Origin: Paenibacillus eucommiae
Lineage (GTDB): Bacteria; Bacillota; Bacilli; Paenibacillales; NBRC-103111
DNA: 64,000 bases
Direction of reading: 5' to 3'
NCBI RefSeq assembly: GCF_017874215.1
Contig: NZ_JAGGLB010000008.1
Span: 124,001-188,000 of the forward strand
The notes below the pieces were generated by a model. The model saw only the letters and a program-made list of their open reading frames with translations, searched no databases and was not told the DNA's origin. Made by a program: the position numbers and the translations under genes. Positions 37,423 through 46,840 of this stretch are shown piece by piece. Numbering within the stretch: position 1 is the first letter of the stretch; every line of letters begins with the position of its first letter.

Positions 37423-38517
37423 TCATGCATTCACTGCTTTTATTAGCTTGGAAACAATCTCATGTTGGGCAACAATATGCATGGCGGCCTTGAGCTCGAC
37501 TGCAGCTCTCGGCATTCCGTAAACAATACAAGTTTCCTCTGATTCCGCTATCGTGCTTGCGGCTCCAGCCTCACGCAGAGCAAGCATGGCTTTGGCACCA
37601 TCACTGCCCATCCCCGTCATAAGCACAATATGCCTTTTTAATTCTTGAAAGGGCAGCAGCGATTCAAACATAACATCTACAGAAGGACGATGTCCCGAAC
37701 GAAGCTCATCCTTGGACAAGTGAATTCGGTATGTTCTGGATGCATCCCGGTAAGCTGTCATATGAAGACCGCCTGGAGCCACATAGGCTGTAGCGGTTTT
37801 CAGAATATCCCCTTCCTCTGCCTCCACTACCTTGATCCGGGAAACATCATTTAACCGCTTAGCCAGTGACTTGGTAAAGTTTGGCGGCATATGCTGGACA
37901 ATCAGAATAGGGGCTGGAAAACCAGCAGGGATATTCGAAATAATCTGATGCAGTGCCCTTGGCCCTCCTGTGGATGTCCCTATCGCTACCAAATGGCTGA
38001 AATGCGCACTGCCTTCGACAGCAGCTTGCACCTCTCCCGGTGTCTTTAGTGCAAAGCTCGGCGCTTTGCGCGGACTGGACAAAAATGCTGAATCTGGTGG
38101 CTTCGTTGCTCTCATTCTTGTCTTGACGGCAATTCTAAGCTTCTCATGAAGCAATAGCTTCACCTTATGTAAATCCAGGGAAATGGATCCGGAAGGCTTA
38201 CGGATAAAATCAACTGCCCCTAATTCCAGAGCGCGAATGGTTTCAGAAGCTCCCTCTTGCGTCAAGCTGCTAAGCATGATCACTGGGGTTGGGTGCTCCT
38301 GCATGATCAGCCTCAAAGCTTCGAGCCCGTTCATTTCCGGCATCTCTATGTCCATAGTCACCGCGTCGGGCTTAAGAAGCTTGGTTTGTTCAATTGCTTC
38401 TTTGCCATTCCTCGCCGTGCCAACAACTTGAAACAGAGACTCTTCAGAGATTAGATCACTAATAATTTTACGCATAAAGACGGAGTCGTCGACAACAAGT
38501 ATGCGATAAGGCGTCAC
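37423..38517 (-). CDS. cheB: Chemotaxis response regulator / methylesterase CheB
   Basis: Removes methyl groups from receptors when phosphorylated. 364 residues. N-terminal receiver with DD pair in ILVVDDSVFMRK, phospho-Asp in AVTMDIEMPEMNGLEAL and Lys in FIRKPSG; C-terminal esterase with Ser in IGTSTGGPRAL, His in VQHMPPNFT and Asp in TGMGSDGAKAM. GTG start with GGGGGG upstream. The partner methyltransferase CheR is not in this window. Confidence 0.96.
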   Translation of the reverse strand: MTPYRILVVDDSVFMRKIISDLISEESLFQVVGTARNGKEAIEQTKLLKPDAVTMDIEMPEMNGLEALRLIMQEHPTPVIMLSSLTQEGASETIRALELGAVDFIRKPSGSISLDLHKVKLLLHEKLRIAVKTRMRATKPPDSAFLSSPRKAPSFALKTPGEVQAAVEGSAHFSHLVAIGTSTGGPRALHQIISNIPAGFPAPILIVQHMPPNFTKSLAKRLNDVSRIKVVEAEEGDILKTATAYVAPGGLHMTAYRDASRTYRIHLSKDELRSGHRPSVDVMFESLLPFQELKRHIVLMTGMGSDGAKAMLALREAGAASTIAESEETCIVYGMPRAAVELKAAMHIVAQHEIVSKLIKAVNA

Positions 38518-38564
38518 GCTGCTTTCCCCCCTTTATGGCCGCTTCAGAACTCAAGCAGCTAAGC

Positions 38565-39434
38565 TTATTTCAATAGCTTTATCATTTTATTAAGAAAACC
38601 TTTAATTCCAGTTGAGCTGACTTCCATTTGGCTTTGGCCTGCGATAAAACGGTCAACAAGTACTTGTATCCCTCTGGATGCAGCCGAATTCGGAAAGGCA
38701 ACCGTGAATGGTACTTGCTTTTTAACTGCTTTCATAACGCTGCTGTCATCATCAACAAATCCGAGAGTGGGGATATCAATTTGTAAAAACTGCTTGGCCA
38801 CCATGCTAATTTTGTCAGCTGTATATTTACCCTCTTTGAGGTCTGTAACCCGATTGATCACTAATGTAAAAGATACCTTGTGGCCCATTGAATTAACCAT
38901 TTTGATAATTGCATAAGCATCGGTTATAGAAGTAGGCTCTGGAGTTGTTACAACAATTGTATCTTCAGCTGCCAGAATGAACTTCAATGTTTCTTTCGAT
39001 AAACCGGCACCCGTATCAAAAATAATAAAATCCACATAACCATTGAGCTGATTGACCTGCTGGGCGAAATATTCAAGTTCTTCCTCGGTCAGGCGAAGCA
39101 GATCATTGAAGCCAGAGCCTCCGGCTATAAACTCCAAATCGTTGTAGCCTTTTTGAATGATTTCCCAAATTGTTTTTTCCTTTTTAAGCAGGTGGTATAA
39201 GCTATATTTGGAGGAGACTCCCATTAATACATCAATGTTGGCAAGCCCAATATCCGCATCAAAGACCAAAACCTTATAGCCGCGGGACTGTAGAGTCAAG
39301 GCGAAATTTAACGTAAAGTTCGATTTGCCTACGCCGCCTTTTCCGCTGGTAACCGTGATTACCCTGGTTTCTCTAGTATTGTTCTCATTTTGTATTTGTA
39401 CCAGGTTTCGCAGCCCCTGTGCCTGATCAGTCAT
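38565..39434 (-). CDS. flhG: Flagellar number regulator FlhG (MinD-like ATPase)
   Basis: P-loop ATPase of the MinD/ParA family that controls flagellar placement and stimulates FlhF. 289 residues. The N-terminal DQAQGLR motif matches the FlhF-activating motif; the deviant Walker A is TSGKGGVGKSNFTLN; FDADIGLANIDVL and DTGAGLS follow. C-terminal amphipathic stretch NKMIKLLK may act as membrane tag. Overlaps flhF by 8 bases. Confidence 0.95.
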   Translation of the reverse strand: MTDQAQGLRNLVQIQNENNTRETRVITVTSGKGGVGKSNFTLNFALTLQSRGYKVLVFDADIGLANIDVLMGVSSKYSLYHLLKKEKTIWEIIQKGYNDLEFIAGGSGFNDLLRLTEEELEYFAQQVNQLNGYVDFIIFDTGAGLSKETLKFILAAEDTIVVTTPEPTSITDAYAIIKMVNSMGHKVSFTLVINRVTDLKEGKYTADKISMVAKQFLQIDIPTLGFVDDDSSVMKAVKKQVPFTVAFPNSAASRGIQVLVDRFIAGQSQMEVSSTGIKGFLNKMIKLLK

Positions 39435-40686
39435 GAACGGATTCCTCCAATAACAGATCGATAATATGCTGCTCGCTTATTTCGGTAATATCATCAGGAA
39501 CATTCTGCCCATTTGTCACATAAGAAAGCTGCAGCGAAAAATCGTGAATAAGATTGACAATCGCTCCATACGAATCGGTTTCATCCATCTTGGTAAAAAG
39601 TACCTTATCAAGCTTGAATTTATTGAAATTATTAGTAATGGCCTTCATGTCCTTATACTTCGTCGTTAAGCTTAAAACAAGAATGGTTTCACTATTACCT
39701 TGCGTCTGAAGTAAAGCATTGAGCTCTGATACATACATTTCATTGCGGAAATTACGTCCTGCCGTGTCCATGAAAATAATATCGCAAGCTTCCAGCTGGC
39801 GAAACGCTTTAGATAAATCCTGAGGTGAGAACACAACCTCAATCGGAACATTTAAAATCGTCGCATACGTTTTAAGCTGCTCAATAGCAGCAATCCGATA
39901 CGTATCCGAGGTAATGAATCCCACCTTCCGATGAAATTTAAGTACCTGCTCTGCCGCCAGCTTAGCGATCGTTGTAGTTTTGCCAACGCCTGTTGGCCCG
40001 ACAAAGTGGACGACTCTAGTTGCAGCAGAGATTTGCTTGCTGGAGTCGGTATGAAACATCTCCTGCAGCTGCTTGCGGATTGAGCTCTCCGCTGCTTGCT
40101 CAGAGATTTCTTCCCCGCTTGCCAAAGACTCCTCAAGAGCTTGCTCCATCAATTGCTTAACAAGCAAATGATCAACTTCCTGTTCCAGCAAGCGGTGTTC
40201 TATTTTAGCCAGAGGCTCAGGAAGCTTGGGTTCATCCTTCGCAGAAAAAGTAAGATTTTTCATCATTTCTTTCATTTGCTTGATTTCTTCTAAAAGAAGT
40301 TCTTCTTGGGGTCTGGGAGCATGAGAAGCTGCCTTTGGCGGTGTATAGGTATGCAAAACGTCAGGAACCTCAGGGAAATCGGAGCGCTTCTCTTGGGTGA
40401 GCACGGCTAGCGCTTGGGCTGGTGCTGTTGCAGGTGCTGGACGGACCACCGCTGCTGCTGGCCTAATAGCCGCAGCAGGCTTTGCGCCGGAAGAAGCGTT
40501 AGTGCCCTCTCCGCCGCCTGTATCCGTAGCGGCGATTACTTCAATCTTTTTCTTTCCGAACATCCCCAGAAATCCCCCGGAACGAATTTCTTTCGTGTTC
40601 AGGATGACAGCATCCTTACCTAAATCACTGCGGATTTTCTGCAGAGCATCAGGCATCGAATCAACCACATACCGCTTCACTCTCAT
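39427..40686 (-). CDS. flhF: Flagellar biosynthesis GTPase FlhF (SRP-type)
   Basis: SRP-family GTPase that marks the site of flagellar assembly. 419 residues. N-terminal B domain with Ala/Pro-rich spacer (about 75-110), N domain, and G domain with [20 protein letters not shown] (about 227-246), FMDTAGRN and TKMDETDSYG. ATG overlaps the flhA stop by four bases. Confidence 0.96.
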   Translation of the reverse strand: MRVKRYVVDSMPDALQKIRSDLGKDAVILNTKEIRSGGFLGMFGKKKIEVIAATDTGGGEGTNASSGAKPAAAIRPAAAVVRPAPATAPAQALAVLTQEKRSDFPEVPDVLHTYTPPKAASHAPRPQEELLLEEIKQMKEMMKNLTFSAKDEPKLPEPLAKIEHRLLEQEVDHLLVKQLMEQALEESLASGEEISEQAAESSIRKQLQEMFHTDSSKQISAATRVVHFVGPTGVGKTTTIAKLAAEQVLKFHRKVGFITSDTYRIAAIEQLKTYATILNVPIEVVFSPQDLSKAFRQLEACDIIFMDTAGRNFRNEMYVSELNALLQTQGNSETILVLSLTTKYKDMKAITNNFNKFKLDKVLFTKMDETDSYGAIVNLIHDFSLQLSYVTNGQNVPDDITEISEQHIIDLLLEESVHD

Positions 40687-42716
40687 AGATTGACAACTCC
40701 CATGCTTTGTATTTCAACGCTTGGTTCCAATTCGCTGTAGGATAGAACCGGGATATCCTGCATCGTTCTTTCCAGCAGCTGTCTGAGATACATGCGAATG
40801 GTTGGCGATGTGAGAATGACAGGCTGCTGTCCGGATTGGATGAGCTTTGTGACTTGTTCACTGACTCGGTGATAAATAATTTGTGATGAAGATGGATCCA
40901 GCGCCAGGTAGCTTCCCTGATCGGACTGCTGAACAGAATCGGCAATCTTCTTTTCCAGAGAAGGGCCAACGGTTATCACTTTTAATGAATCTCCAATAGA
41001 TGTGAACTGTTGCGTAATTTGTCTGGATAATGCTTGTCTCACGTATTCAGTAAGGATCTCTGGATCTTTACTGTAAGTCCCGTAATCGGCGAGAGTTTCC
41101 AGGATACTTACCAAGTCCCTGACAGAAATTTTTTCACGCAGCAGCTTTGCCAGAACCTTTTGAACATCCCCTACAGACAATACACTTGGTATCAAGTCGT
41201 CCAGTAGAGCAGGATAGGACTCTCTCACATTCTCGATAAGAGCTTTCGTTTCTTGGCGTCCTAACAGCTCGTGTGCATGCTTCTTAATAATTTCGGTCAG
41301 ATGCGTCGCAACAACGGACGGAGGATCAACTACCGTATATCCCGATAGCTCTGCCCGTTCTTTAGTCGATTCATCGATCCAAATCGCAGGCAGTCCAAAA
41401 GCTGGCTCCGTCGTTTCTATACCCGAGATCGAATCGTCATCGATACCCGGACTCATAGCCAAATAGTGATTCAGCAGCAGTTCACCACGGGCTACGGTAT
41501 TGCCTTTAATCTTGATCATATACTCGTTGGGTCTTAACTGAATATTATCGCGAATCCTAATGACCGGAACTACAATACCAAGCTCAAGAGCACACTGTCT
41601 TCTAATCAGAATAATGCGGTCCAGCAAGTCTCCGCCCTGCTGAGAATCCGCGAGTGGAATCAAACCATATCCAAATTCGAATTCAATCGGATCCACCTGC
41701 AGCAGGCTGATAACACTCTCCGGACTGCGCACCTCTTCGATCTGCTGCTCCTCGACCATTTGTTCTGCCTGCACTGCATCTCGCTGCATATTTTTCTGCA
41801 TTTTAAGCGCAGCATATATTAACAGTCCTGCAATTGGGAAAGTTGTAAACCAGTCAATCGGTGTAAAAAGACCCAGCATAATAAGCGTACCAGCTACGAT
41901 ATATAGCAGTTTGGGCTGTCCTGTAATCTGGGAGGTGATATCATGACCTAAGTTACCATCCGATGAAGCTCTCGTAACAATTAAACCAGCTGCAGTGGAG
42001 ATCAATAGCGCCGGTATTTGACTGACGAGACCATCTCCTATCGTAAGAACGGAGAAGGTTTCCAGAGCTTCACCCATTTCCATCCCCTTCATGGTGACAC
42101 CGATGATCAACCCGCCGAGCAGGTTAATGATCAGAATGATGATACCCGCAATCGCGTCTCCTTTAACGAATTTACTGGCACCATCCATGGCTCCATAGAA
42201 ATCCGCTTCCTTGCCGATCTTCTGCCTGCGTTCTCTTGCTTGCTGTTCATTAATCAGTCCTGCGTTCAAATCAGCATCAATACTCATTTGTTTACCTGGC
42301 ATAGCATCTAGCGTAAATCTAGCAGCTACCTCGGCAACCCGCTCAGAACCTTTGGTAATAACAATAAATTGGACTAAGACAAGAATGAGGAAGATAACAA
42401 ATCCCACCACAATATTGCCCTGGGCTACGAATGAACCAAAAGTTCTGACCACGTTGCCTCCTTCGGCATGAGCCAGAATGTTCCGAGTTGTAGACACATT
42501 AAGTGCAAGCCGAAATAAAGTGGTTATCAAAAGGAGCGAAGGGAAAATTGAGAATTGCAAAGCTTCCTGTGTATTCATAGCTACTAGAATAATCAGCAAT
42601 GCCAGAGCAATGTTAACTATTAATAAAAAGTCCAGCAAATGAAGGGGAATCGGTACGACCATCATGAGCACGATTCCGATAATTCCGATCAGAACAACCA
42701 AATCTCTCAACTTCAC
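40683..42716 (-). CDS. flhA: Flagellar export gate protein FlhA
   Basis: Proton-driven core of the flagellar type III export gate. 677 residues: eight membrane helices in the first about 320 residues, including the conserved FHIPEP-type cytoplasmic loop (RFTLDAMPGKQMSIDADLNA), then a large cytoplasmic domain that docks chaperones. GTG start at 42716 with GGGTGG 9 bases upstream. 22 bases after flhB. Confidence 0.97.
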   Translation of the reverse strand: MKLRDLVVLIGIIGIVLMMVVPIPLHLLDFLLIVNIALALLIILVAMNTQEALQFSIFPSLLLITTLFRLALNVSTTRNILAHAEGGNVVRTFGSFVAQGNIVVGFVIFLILVLVQFIVITKGSERVAEVAARFTLDAMPGKQMSIDADLNAGLINEQQARERRQKIGKEADFYGAMDGASKFVKGDAIAGIIILIINLLGGLIIGVTMKGMEMGEALETFSVLTIGDGLVSQIPALLISTAAGLIVTRASSDGNLGHDITSQITGQPKLLYIVAGTLIMLGLFTPIDWFTTFPIAGLLIYAALKMQKNMQRDAVQAEQMVEEQQIEEVRSPESVISLLQVDPIEFEFGYGLIPLADSQQGGDLLDRIILIRRQCALELGIVVPVIRIRDNIQLRPNEYMIKIKGNTVARGELLLNHYLAMSPGIDDDSISGIETTEPAFGLPAIWIDESTKERAELSGYTVVDPPSVVATHLTEIIKKHAHELLGRQETKALIENVRESYPALLDDLIPSVLSVGDVQKVLAKLLREKISVRDLVSILETLADYGTYSKDPEILTEYVRQALSRQITQQFTSIGDSLKVITVGPSLEKKIADSVQQSDQGSYLALDPSSSQIIYHRVSEQVTKLIQSGQQPVILTSPTIRMYLRQLLERTMQDIPVLSYSELEPSVEIQSMGVVNL

Positions 42717-42738
42717 TACAGCATACCACCCTTCCTGA

Positions 42739-43830
42739 TTATTTGGTTCTACCCTTAACTTTATAAACGTACGCTAGCACTTCTGCCACAGCCTGGAACA
42801 AATCTGCGGGAATGGACTCCCCCATCTCCACCTGTGCATAAATGGCTCTGGCCAAAGGCTTGTTCTCCATCGTCATTATTTTATGCTGCTTGGCAACTTC
42901 CTTGATTTTAAGCGCCATATAATCGCTTCCCTTGGCTATAACAACCGGGGCTTGCATATTTCCGGCATCATATTTCAAAGCAACCGCATAATGAGTCGGG
43001 TTGGTGATCACAACATCCGCTTTGGGCACTTCCTGCATCATACGCTGCATGGCCATCCGCCGCTGCTGCTCACGAATTTTCCCTTTTATCAAAGGATCTC
43101 CATCCGACTTTTTGTGCTCATCTTTAATATCCTGCTTGGACATTTTAATGCTTTTTTCAAATTCATATTTCTGGTACATAAAATCAAATAGAGCCAGGAC
43201 AATAAGAATAAGACCAATTTTAATACCGAGCTGCAGCGTAATAGAAGCAATAAATTTAAAGGCAGCTTCAAGCGGTAAATGTCCCATCTTCAGGATCTCT
43301 TCTTTTCTGCCCCATAAGGTTGTATAAACTACGTAGCCAATAATAGACATCTTTAACATTGATTTAAGAAAATCAACCACAACTCTCATGGAAAATAATC
43401 GCTTGAATCCTTCGATCGGATTGATTTTATTAAATTTCATCATCAGGGGCTCTCCAGTAAACATAACCCCGATTTGCAAGTAGTTGCCTAGAACAGCAAT
43501 GATCATAGCAAACAACATAATGGGAGCCAAGAGAATCAAACACTCAACAGCGAGACTACTGAACAGCACCAGTACATTTCCCGTGGAAACGTCCATTAAC
43601 AGCTCACTTTGATAAATATGCCTGAATACATGGACTAATTTATCCTTCATAAATCCCCCAAATAAATAAAAGGATAGAAATACGAAGAACAAGATAAAGG
43701 CTGCGGGCAAATCCATGCTCTTCGCAACCTGGCCCTTCTTGCGGCTCTCCTGTCTTTTCTTTGGCGTTGCGGGCTCAGATTTTTCCCCGGCAAACAATTG
43801 GAGATCCAGGTGCAGACGAAATTGGGACAC
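42739..43830 (-). CDS. flhB: Flagellar export switch protein FlhB
   Basis: Membrane export gate component that autocleaves to switch from hook to filament export. 363 residues; four membrane helices (about 40-210), then a cytoplasmic domain with the NPTH cleavage motif in VVITNPTHYAVALKY (about residue 277). N-terminus includes TPKKRQESRKKGQV. GTG start with AGGAGG 6 bases upstream. A palindrome (TTCCTGCAGGAA) lies just 5' of the ribosome site. Confidence 0.97.
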   Translation of the reverse strand: MSQFRLHLDLQLFAGEKSEPATPKKRQESRKKGQVAKSMDLPAAFILFFVFLSFYLFGGFMKDKLVHVFRHIYQSELLMDVSTGNVLVLFSSLAVECLILLAPIMLFAMIIAVLGNYLQIGVMFTGEPLMMKFNKINPIEGFKRLFSMRVVVDFLKSMLKMSIIGYVVYTTLWGRKEEILKMGHLPLEAAFKFIASITLQLGIKIGLILIVLALFDFMYQKYEFEKSIKMSKQDIKDEHKKSDGDPLIKGKIREQQRRMAMQRMMQEVPKADVVITNPTHYAVALKYDAGNMQAPVVIAKGSDYMALKIKEVAKQHKIMTMENKPLARAIYAQVEMGESIPADLFQAVAEVLAYVYKVKGRTK

Positions 43831-43844
43831 GAGTAACCTCCTAA

Positions 43845-43865
43845 ACGCTTCCTGCAGGAAAACTA
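43845..43865 (-). repeat. Palindromic leader repeat upstream of flhB
   Basis: Perfect 12-base palindrome TTCCTGCAGGAA at 43849-43860, directly before the flhB AGGAGG on the coding strand. Its coding-strand form TTTTCCTGCAGGAAGCG resembles TTTTTGCAGGAAAGCGC upstream of hslU and CTTTTCTGCGGGAAGC in the cdsA leader. Confidence 0.5.
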
Positions 43866-43891
43866 ACCTTTGTCATGAAGTACTATAAGCT

Positions 43892-44689
43892 TTATGGAGC
43901 AGCTGGCTGAGGCTTCGAAATAAGCTCAATAAGCTCGCCTAATGAATCAAAAGCTGTTACATATAAATGTTGAAACAGAGAGGGCAGCTCTGGAAACAAA
44001 AGATAGAGCAATAAAAAGCCAAGCAGCATTTTAAGCGGCATCCCTACTACAAATACGTTAAATTGAGGCGCAACCCGCGTAAGCAGGCCTAATCCCAAAT
44101 CGGTTAAAAAAAATGCAGCGACGAGTGGTGCCCCTATCTGAAAGGCCAGATAAAACATAGTGGAAAAGGATTTGAACAGAAAATCCGAAATTTGTCCATT
44201 GTAGATCCGTGTAAACAGCTCATTATCGAGCGGAATCCATTGATAGCTATCGATGATCGCACGAATTAAATAATGATGGCCATCAAAGGATAAAAAGATC
44301 AACAGCGATACCATAAACTTCATATTACCGAGCATCGGCGCTGAGGAGCCCGTCATCGGATCAATCACATTTGCGATCGCAAAACCCATCTGAATATCAA
44401 CAAAGGCTCCTGCAATTTGTACAGCAGTGAAAAATAAATAGATCACAAAGCCAAGCAGCACTCCAACTAAAATTTCTCTAAGAATCAGTAATACATAGAT
44501 GGAGTCTATAGGTACCGGATTGCTGGCTCCCACGATCCCAAAAGTAATAAAGCTGAGAAAAGCTGCCAGTCCGATTTTCACGGTGGTCGGAATATTTCTG
44601 GATGAAAAGAAGGGAACGACGACAAAAAACGAGGTCATTCGACAGAAAATGAGCAAAAGGTTAGGCCATGTTTGAAAAAAAAGCTCCAT
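43892..44689 (-). CDS. fliR: Flagellar export gate protein FliR
   Basis: Export gate membrane protein, in complex with FliP and FliQ. 265 residues with about six membrane helices. Family pattern: SRNIPTTVKIGLAAFLSF near residue 30 and FQIGAPLVAAFFLTDLGLGLL near 185. The ATG at 44689 is immediately preceded by AAGGAGC, an unusually short ribosome-site spacing, yet a stop lies two codons upstream and the N-terminus aligns with known FliR. 14 bases after fliQ. Confidence 0.95.
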   Translation of the reverse strand: MELFFQTWPNLLLIFCRMTSFFVVVPFFSSRNIPTTVKIGLAAFLSFITFGIVGASNPVPIDSIYVLLILREILVGVLLGFVIYLFFTAVQIAGAFVDIQMGFAIANVIDPMTGSSAPMLGNMKFMVSLLIFLSFDGHHYLIRAIIDSYQWIPLDNELFTRIYNGQISDFLFKSFSTMFYLAFQIGAPLVAAFFLTDLGLGLLTRVAPQFNVFVVGMPLKMLLGFLLLYLLFPELPSLFQHLYVTAFDSLGELIELISKPQPAAP

Positions 44690-44702
44690 GCTCCTTCACA
44701 AC

Positions 44703-44972
44703 CTAACTAACATATTTGTAAAGGTTGCTCAGCAAATTAAAAGTGAAGTCAACCAACGTATTTAGTATCCATGGACCAAAAATCAACATGGATAATAAAA
44801 CAGCTACGATTTTGGGAACAAAAGCAAGCGTCTGCTCCTGAATTTGAGTAGTTGCCTGAAAAATACTTATAAGCAAACCAACGATTAGAGCTATAAGCAG
44901 CATTGGAGCGCTTGCCTTAAGCACCGTATAGATAGCCTCACCGGCCAGCTTAATAATAAACTCCGAACTCAT
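44703..44972 (-). CDS. fliQ: Flagellar export gate protein FliQ
   Basis: 89 residues with two membrane helices, the usual size. Contains LLIALIVGLLISIFQATTQI and QEQTLAFVPKIVAVLLSML, the family core. ATG with GGAGG upstream, about 40 bases after fliP. Confidence 0.96.
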   Translation of the reverse strand: MSSEFIIKLAGEAIYTVLKASAPMLLIALIVGLLISIFQATTQIQEQTLAFVPKIVAVLLSMLIFGPWILNTLVDFTFNLLSNLYKYVS

Positions 44973-45011
44973 TTAAGAAACCTCCGTATTCTGATTCTCT
45001 GGCATGCTGGG

Positions 45012-45791
45012 TCACGTATTATAACTAAGGAGCAGCGATTTCACTACCAGATACCAACCATCAACAAGAATAAACAAAAGTATCTTAAAAGGAAGAGATA
45101 TCATAACGGGCGGCAGCATCATCATCCCCATTGCCATGAGTGTGCTTGAGACCACCATGTCTATGACCAGAAAAGGAATAAAAATCATAAATCCCATCTG
45201 AAATGCCGTTTTCAACTCGCTGATTACATAAGCTGGAACAAGGGCTGTAATCGGTGTGTCTTCAATGCTTGTTGGCTTTTCGGCCTGAGAGTAGTCAAGA
45301 AACAGCTTAAGATCCTTATCACGAGTATGACTCCACATAAATTTCTTGATAGGCAGCGAAGCCTTAGTTAAGGCTTCTGTCTGATTGATCTCGCCTTTGA
45401 GTAACGGCTGCAGGGCAACTTGGTTAATTTCACCCAAGGTTGGCGCCATAATAAAAAAAGTTAGAAACAGGGCCAGACCGATCATCACCTGATTCGGCGG
45501 CATCTGCTGGGTTCCGAGTGAGCTTCTGACAAAGCCGAGAACAATTACAATACGGGTAAAGCTTGTCATTAGGACCAGGATAGAAGGTGCGATACTCAGC
45601 ACGGTTAACAAGAGTATGACGCTAACTGTACTCGAAGTTCCGCTAGTACCGCTTGAGTCTATGTTTACATTAATTCCGGGAATTAGATTAGTTGTTGAAG
45701 CGGGTTCCGCGGCGTTAGCTGTTCCATAGAAGCAAAGGGAAAATAAAATGACGGTTAAAAGAACCATGAGTGTTAGCGAACGTTTCTTCAT
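45012..45791 (-). CDS. fliP: Flagellar export gate protein FliP
   Basis: Pore-forming export gate protein. 259 residues with a cleavable-looking signal segment (LMVLLTVILFSLCFYGTANAA), then LTVLSIAPSILVLMTSFTRI, the periplasmic-type loop, and the C-terminal FQMGFMIFIPFLVIDMVV and MMMLPPVMISLPFKI helices. ATG overlaps the fliO TGA by four bases. Confidence 0.97.
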   Translation of the reverse strand: MKKRSLTLMVLLTVILFSLCFYGTANAAEPASTTNLIPGINVNIDSSGTSGTSSTVSVILLLTVLSIAPSILVLMTSFTRIVIVLGFVRSSLGTQQMPPNQVMIGLALFLTFFIMAPTLGEINQVALQPLLKGEINQTEALTKASLPIKKFMWSHTRDKDLKLFLDYSQAEKPTSIEDTPITALVPAYVISELKTAFQMGFMIFIPFLVIDMVVSSTLMAMGMMMLPPVMISLPFKILLFILVDGWYLVVKSLLLSYNT

Positions 45792-46408
45792 TTATCATTC
45801 AACCGATCTGTTTGTTTTTGATCCGATAGCCATTCCTCAACATTTTTATTCCTCGAGGTTACACGCTGCAGCTTATCGTGAAATACCTGCTGGAAGGAAG
45901 CCAGCTCCACTTCTTCTTCCTCAATCTCTTTTTTGTTTCCCTTTAATTTGGCCATCCATTTCCCTAAGGACATGAAGTTCATTTGCTCTGATTGGCTGGA
46001 ACTCAGCAGATCTGTCACGTAGGCAACTTCTTCGGGATCATCTATTTTCTCGAGCAGTTGAATGTTGTCACCTACGCCAACAACGAACAAGGAATGGCCG
46101 ATTTCCACGATTTGAATCGATTTATGCTGACCAAGGGGAACTCCCCCAAGTGATCTAATCGATCTTTTGAATAAGGTTTGATTTTTCTTGGACAGAAATT
46201 TAATCAGTACCAAAAACAAAACAATAATCAAAATAAGAAAAAAGATCACTTTGCCAACCATCTGGAGTGAGTCTGCCGGTCCGGAAAATTCAGTATCCGA
46301 AATCGTCTTAATCGAAGGTGACTCCGCCACACTCACGCCGGCCATGGTAAGCGAAAAAACAAAGCTGCCACAAGCGGTTAACATTAGTTTGGTTGCGAGT
46401 CTTTTCAA
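45788..46408 (-). CDS. fliO: Flagellar assembly protein FliO (FliZ)
   Basis: Helps assemble FliP rings. 206 residues: signal-like N-terminus, one membrane helix (KVIFFLILIIVLFLVLIKFL, about 53-72), and a FliO domain with SIRSLGGVPLGQHKSIQIVEIG and FVVGVGDNIQLL. Charged C-terminal tail. TTG start at 46408 with GAGGGTG upstream. Called fliZ in B. subtilis. Confidence 0.9.
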   Translation of the reverse strand: MKRLATKLMLTACGSFVFSLTMAGVSVAESPSIKTISDTEFSGPADSLQMVGKVIFFLILIIVLFLVLIKFLSKKNQTLFKRSIRSLGGVPLGQHKSIQIVEIGHSLFVVGVGDNIQLLEKIDDPEEVAYVTDLLSSSQSEQMNFMSLGKWMAKLKGNKKEIEEEEVELASFQQVFHDKLQRVTSRNKNVEEWLSDQKQTDRLNDK

Positions 46409-46448
46409 TGATTACACCCTCTCGCTCTATGTACACCTTAAGATGTGA

Positions 46449-46811
46449 TTAGCCCAGCGTTTTTTTAATGGCTTCAATAACACGATCCGCTTGAAACGGC
46501 TTGACGATAAAGTCCTTGGCTCCTGCCTGGATGGCATCAATAACCATAGCCTGTTGTCCCATCGCTGAGCACATAATTACTTTTGCGTTAGGCTCAATCT
46601 TCTTGATTTCTTTTAACGCATGAATACCGTCCATCTCAGGCATCGTAATATCCATCGTGATCAAATCAGGCTTTAGCTCTTTAAACTTCTCAATGGCCTG
46701 TGCACCATCATTCGCTTCCCCACAAACCTCATAACCATTTTTTGATAAAATATCCCGGATCATCATTCGCATAAACGCTGCATCATCCACAATAAGAATT
46801 CGATTAGCCAT
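46449..46811 (-). CDS. cheY: Chemotaxis response regulator CheY
   Basis: 120-residue single receiver domain that signals from CheA to the switch. DD pair in ILIVDDAAFMRMM, phospho-Asp in LITMDITMPEMDG, Thr/Ser in VIMCSAMGQQ, Lys in FIVKPFQ. ATG with AGGAGG upstream, 29 bases after fliY. Confidence 0.97.
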   Translation of the reverse strand: MANRILIVDDAAFMRMMIRDILSKNGYEVCGEANDGAQAIEKFKELKPDLITMDITMPEMDGIHALKEIKKIEPNAKVIMCSAMGQQAMVIDAIQAGAKDFIVKPFQADRVIEAIKKTLG

Positions 46812-46840
46812 TACTAAACAGTCCTCCTAAAAAAATTAAG

